Assembly (NCBI RefSeq): GCF_000805675.1
Contig: NZ_JSEF01000009.1
Location: 20,236-84,235, forward strand
Origin: Corynebacterium minutissimum
Lineage (GTDB): Bacteria; Actinomycetota; Actinomycetes; Mycobacteriales; Mycobacteriaceae
Direction: 5' to 3'
DNA length: 64,000 nucleotides
A model generated the notes under the pieces. That model ran no database searches and was not told the DNA's origin. It was given only the letters and a program-made list of their open reading frames with translations. Positions 61,102 to 64,000 of the stretch are shown piece by piece (the stretch's first letter is position 1; the number at the start of each line of letters is the position of its first letter). Both the position numbers and the translations under genes were made by a program.

Positions 61102-61109
61102 CCGTGACG
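61092..61109. terminator. Terminator between tatB and mrp
   Basis: CGTCACG (61092-61098) and CGTGACG (61103-61109) pair over 7 bp with a TAAC loop that includes the tatB stop codon. GCCTAGCTTTT follows on the + strand. A short direct repeat (CTAGCTTTTA at 61112 and at 61131) sits next to it. Confidence 0.7.
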
Positions 61110-61131
61110 GCCTAGCTTTTAAGGGGACGGA

Positions 61132-62271
61132 CTAGCTTTTACGGGTCACGCCTAGGCCGAGCTTCTTACCCACGAGGGAATCGGAGCGCACGGCGATAGA
61201 GTCTGCGACGGAGTTGATGGCCTGGGTGGCAGGGGACTCAGGGGACTTGAGGACGATAGGCGTTCCCTCGTCACCGGCTGCGCGCAGGGCAGGATCCAGT
61301 GGGATGGAGGCCATCAGCGGAACGTCGTGGCCCAACAGCACGCTGAGGCGCTCAGCGACGACCTGGCCGCCGCCCTCACCGAAAATGTCCATGGTGGAAC
61401 CATCTGGCATCACCATGGCACCCATGTTCTCAATGACGCCGGCCACGCGCTGGCGAGTCTGCTGGGAAATGGAACCGGCGCGCTCAGCGACCTCAGCGGC
61501 TGCGGCCTGCGGGGTGGTGACGATGAGCAACTCGGCATTCGGAATGAGCTGCGCTACCGACAGCGCGACGTCACCGGTACCCGGCGGAAGATCGAGGAGG
61601 AGAACATCCAAATCACCCCAGAAGACATCTGCGAGGAATTGCTGGAGTGCGCGGTGCAGCATGGGGCCGCGCCAGACGACGGGTGCATTGCCCTCCACGA
61701 ATTGCCCAATGGAGATGTGCTTGATGCCGTGGGAGATGGGCGGGAGCAGCATTTCGTCGTCAAGCACTGTGGGGCCCGCCGTAGAGCCGAGCAAGCTGGG
61801 AACGGAGTGGCCATAAATGTCGGCGTCCACAATGCCGACCTTGAGACCCTTCTCCACAAGTGCAGCTGCCAGATTCACCGTGACGGAGGACTTTCCCACG
61901 CCACCCTTGCCGGATGCTACGGCGAACACGCGCGTGGTGGATTCCGGCTTGGCAAAAGGAATCTCCGGCTCGGCCTGCCCGCCGCGCAGCTTCTGCTTGA
62001 GCTCTTGGCGTTGTTTATCGCTCATCGGGGTCATCGAAATGGAAATCTCACCCACGCCGTCTAACTCAGCGACGGCGGCGCGAGTGTTGGATTCGATGGT
62101 GCTCTTCATCGGGCAGCCGGCGATGGTGAGATACAGCTCGATGTCCACATCCGCACCGTTGACGGCAACGGACTTCACCATGCCGAGCTCAGTGATGGGA
62201 CGGCCGATTTCAGGGTCGTCGACGCGCTCAAGCGCGGAACGAACAGCAGATTCAGTAATTGCGCTAGTCAT
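61132..62271 (-). CDS. mrp: Mrp/NBP35 family Fe-S cluster carrier ATPase
   Basis: A 379-residue P-loop ATPase that carries [4Fe-4S] clusters. An N-terminal DUF59/MIP18-like domain (about 5-85, DPEIGRPITELGMVKSVAVNGADV) is followed by AVASGKGGVGKSSVTVNLAAALVEKGLKVGIVDADIYGHS (about 130-169) and LLLDLPPGTGDVALSVAQLIP. ApbC-type CxxC near the end (Cys-x2-Cys) is not evident, so carrier function may rely on other residues, as in some actinobacterial Mrp. The ATG at 62271 gives the usual lead. It is convergent with tatB as in Rv1229c-Rv1224 regions. Confidence 0.92.
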   Translation of the reverse strand: MTSAITESAVRSALERVDDPEIGRPITELGMVKSVAVNGADVDIELYLTIAGCPMKSTIESNTRAAVAELDGVGEISISMTPMSDKQRQELKQKLRGGQAEPEIPFAKPESTTRVFAVASGKGGVGKSSVTVNLAAALVEKGLKVGIVDADIYGHSVPSLLGSTAGPTVLDDEMLLPPISHGIKHISIGQFVEGNAPVVWRGPMLHRALQQFLADVFWGDLDVLLLDLPPGTGDVALSVAQLIPNAELLIVTTPQAAAAEVAERAGSISQQTRQRVAGVIENMGAMVMPDGSTMDIFGEGGGQVVAERLSVLLGHDVPLMASIPLDPALRAAGDEGTPIVLKSPESPATQAINSVADSIAVRSDSLVGKKLGLGVTRKS

Positions 62272-62432
62272 AACTCGCACCAGTCTAGTCATTCTCCATT
62301 GAGGAGAGCCACACCGCATGAGGGCTACGGGGTGTGTAAGATTCAGCCAGACGCTGCAGCTAAGCGCTGTAGTCGCTGAATTGTGACATGTTGTGCTTCA
62401 TGTCCTGCGCCTTGTCCGGTAGAAGAGAAAGA

Positions 62433-63209
62433 ATGCGCCAGATTTTGATGCCTCGCCTTGCTGCACGTTCCCGAACCTTTTCTCGCGTTGTTGGGGTAGC
62501 GGTGGTGGGGATAGTGGGGGCGTCGATCAGCGCTTGCTCCGGGTATGAACCCCATCCGGACCCGCAACCATTTGCGGCTTCGCCCATCACCATCATGATT
62601 GACCCAACGTCCCACAAACAGCGCGTGCTGGCGGAGATCTACCGCCAGACTTTGCTTGACGAAGGACGTGCGGTCACCGTTTCCCAGGATCCCATGGTGG
62701 TGCGGCGAGGAAATGGGCATTCTGGCGGCGTGAGCCGCACTGGAAACTTCTTTGTTGGCTGCACGGGTGAGTTCTTGAACGTGTTCAACCCAGCGGAGGC
62801 CCGCACGATATCGAAGGACTACGTGGCCGCCCAAGATAAGGGCACAAAGGACGTAGATTTCTTGGAACGCGCACACATCGCGCTTATGGCATCGATGCCG
62901 CCAGAGCTGTCCGTCGTGGAACCCGCCAGTGCACAAGGCTGCCCGAACGCCGCACCGGAGCTGCCGCAAAACTACGTTGTGGTGTACCAAGACGGCCTGT
63001 TCAATCGAGACGAGAAGTTGGAAGTGGCTTCCTTCACCAAGTTCCTGACCGCGCAGGACCTCGACGAGGTAGTGCAGGACGTTAAGGATTCCGAGGATTT
63101 TGAGTCGGCCGTACGTGCCTGGATGGAGGCCAACCTCCAACAAAACCTCAACGAGGAAGGCGACTCCAATTCCTCCGGCGGATCAGATTTGGTGCACGAC
63201 GAAAAATAG
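62433..63209 (+). CDS. Lipoprotein with OpuAC-like N-terminus, function unknown
   Basis: A 258-residue lipoprotein: signal peptide with RSRTFSRVVGVAVVGIVG and the lipobox ISAC (Cys at about 33). The next part, PITIMIDPTSHKQRVLAEIYRQTLLDEGRAVTVSQDP (about 50-86), resembles the start of glycine betaine/choline-binding OpuAC or OsmX-type proteins (IxxGSKxxxEQxxLAEIYAQLLE), but the rest, including KGTKDVDFLERAHIALMASMPPEL and FTKFLTAQDLDEVVQDVKDSEDFESAVRAWM, lacks a clear binding site. ATG 62433 preceded by GAAAGA. No ABC transporter genes follow. It may be an orphan binding protein or an unrelated corynebacterial lipoprotein. Confidence 0.68.
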   Translation: MRQILMPRLAARSRTFSRVVGVAVVGIVGASISACSGYEPHPDPQPFAASPITIMIDPTSHKQRVLAEIYRQTLLDEGRAVTVSQDPMVVRRGNGHSGGVSRTGNFFVGCTGEFLNVFNPAEARTISKDYVAAQDKGTKDVDFLERAHIALMASMPPELSVVEPASAQGCPNAAPELPQNYVVVYQDGLFNRDEKLEVASFTKFLTAQDLDEVVQDVKDSEDFESAVRAWMEANLQQNLNEEGDSNSSGGSDLVHDEK

Positions 63210-63458
63210 GCATTCAGTCGGGCCGGGAAATGTGGAGAAAATAATAAAATGTTATTGGTTGCAGTTTTCCACAAATCGCTGGTTAGCCTAATAAATTGTT
63301 GTGTTCTTTAGGGGGGAGACGGTAGAATTTTTTGGTGTTGCTCTGCCTCTTCCCGCTAATTCTCTCGAGCAGCTGTGGGGAAACTTTATAACATGCCCCG
63401 TTACTGCTCTGATCTCACTGGAGCGAGGCAGAATGCTGCATTGGAAAGGACATAATTT

Positions 63459-64000
63459 ATGAATGCACAGCGAAGGGGTTCGACCCAACGACGTACTTCC
63501 CGCAGGGGAGTAGCCACTCTCTCTGCCATCACTCTCGCGCTTAGTGGTCTCAGCATCACTTCTTTTAACTCGGTGGCCCCAGAGGCTTCCGCTGAATCGT
63601 TTACCGGCGGCATCCGTGATAAGTCCGGCGCGGTTGAGAAGGACGCGCAGCAGGCGTCCGACCTGCCGGCCGGTTGGTGTGTTGTTAGCAGCGGTGAACC
63701 GAGCGGAAGCCAGGCTGGTTTTAGCTGGAACACCCTGGAGCCGAGTGGGACCAGCCCCGACAAGAAAGCCTGGGGTCTGAGCTTCTCCTTTGATAACACG
63801 AAGGACCGCACGTTCGCCGATTGGTACTTTTCCAATTCGGCGAACCTTAGCACAGTCTTGGATACCGGCGAGGTGCCTTCCATGGAGGCCGGCCAGACCT
63901 TTATTGATAAAGACGTCACCCGCAAGGCCGGCGGTTTCAAGTGGTGGATGCATCACTTGAATAGTTCTTGGATTTTCTCTTCTGGTGTGTACCAGTTGAG
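63459..64000 (+). CDS. Secreted surface protein, 5' part only (cut by window end)
   Basis: About 180 residues are visible and the frame is open to the window end. A signal peptide begins NAQRRGSTQRRTSRRGVATLSAITL (an RR-containing Tat/Sec-like lead) and ends near VAPEASA. The mature start has SFTGGIRDKSGAVEKDAQQASDLPAGWCVVSSGEPS, then strand-like Asp/Lys/Trp-rich stretches. This looks like a cell-surface adhesin or YPDG/SpaA-type protein of corynebacteria, probably large. GGAAAGGA precedes the ATG at 63459. An antisense frame covering it is a shadow. No family can be given from this part. Confidence 0.8.
   Translation, partial: MNAQRRGSTQRRTSRRGVATLSAITLALSGLSITSFNSVAPEASAESFTGGIRDKSGAVEKDAQQASDLPAGWCVVSSGEPSGSQAGFSWNTLEPSGTSPDKKAWGLSFSFDNTKDRTFADWYFSNSANLSTVLDTGEVPSMEAGQTFIDKDVTRKAGGFKWWMHHLNSSWIFSSGVYQL

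Overview
The window reads as chromosomal DNA of a high-GC actinobacterium, almost certainly a Corynebacterium. The evidence is gene order and content: typA-lpqW-mshB-(membrane protein)-fdxC-dapC, then dapD/dapE-LOG-folP2-gpgS-DivIVA-like-DUF3117-RlmA-like, glgA/glgC, O-methyltransferase-sigE-anti-sigma-tatB-mrp. These match the order I know from mycobacteria and corynebacteria. GTG starts, ATGA/GTGA overlaps and near-leaderless starts are frequent. The species cannot be fixed from the sequence alone.

Layout. 1-3.7 kb: 5' end of a probable rmuC gene, an AI-2E-type exporter, ychF and an RpiR regulator. 3.7-7.8 kb: a phosphonate-type ABC importer operon (HAD hydrolase, phnD, phnC, two phnE) read leftward into the RpiR gene. 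7.9-18.4 kb: cation diffusion facilitator, AlkZ-like protein, succinate-semialdehyde dehydrogenase, a PLP-enzyme/lactone-oxidase pair, an MFS transporter, a dicarboxylate/amino acid symporter and a lipoate ligase-like protein. 18.9 kb: a PRC-barrel/DUF2382 stress protein.

19.9-29.5 kb is the most distinctive block: a selenocysteine-dependent formate dehydrogenase (alpha subunit with an in-frame UGA at codon 189 followed by a SECIS hairpin, beta Fe-S subunit, NrfD-type membrane subunit) next to the whole selenocysteine machinery: selD, tRNA-Sec (anticodon UCA), selA and selB. Enzyme and decoding apparatus therefore form one self-sufficient cassette.

29.6-30.9 kb: a HigB/HigA toxin-antitoxin pair and a small basic protein gene, bracketed by two direct copies of a ~97-bp repeat. 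30.9-34.9 kb: an unknown protein, ZupT, a DUF808 protein, a DUF402 protein and a secreted protein. 35-42.8 kb: the conserved typA-to-dapC cluster, a pseudouridine synthase and a GtrA protein. 42.9-45.4 kb: an accessory island (XRE regulator with membrane partner, and a DUF559 nuclease-like protein) flanked on both sides by clusters of ~60-bp elements whose ends are the inverted motif CCTTCGCGCTCAC / GTGAGCGCGAAGG; on the right they form a regular 103-bp tandem array. 45.4-64 kb: lysine/diaminopimelate genes with two paralogous permeases, folate and glucosylglycerate genes, glycogen genes with a degenerate GH32 protein, the sigE-tatB-mrp region, a lipoprotein, and the 5' part of a secreted surface protein cut by the window end.

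All assignments come from reading motifs and context; no database search was run.
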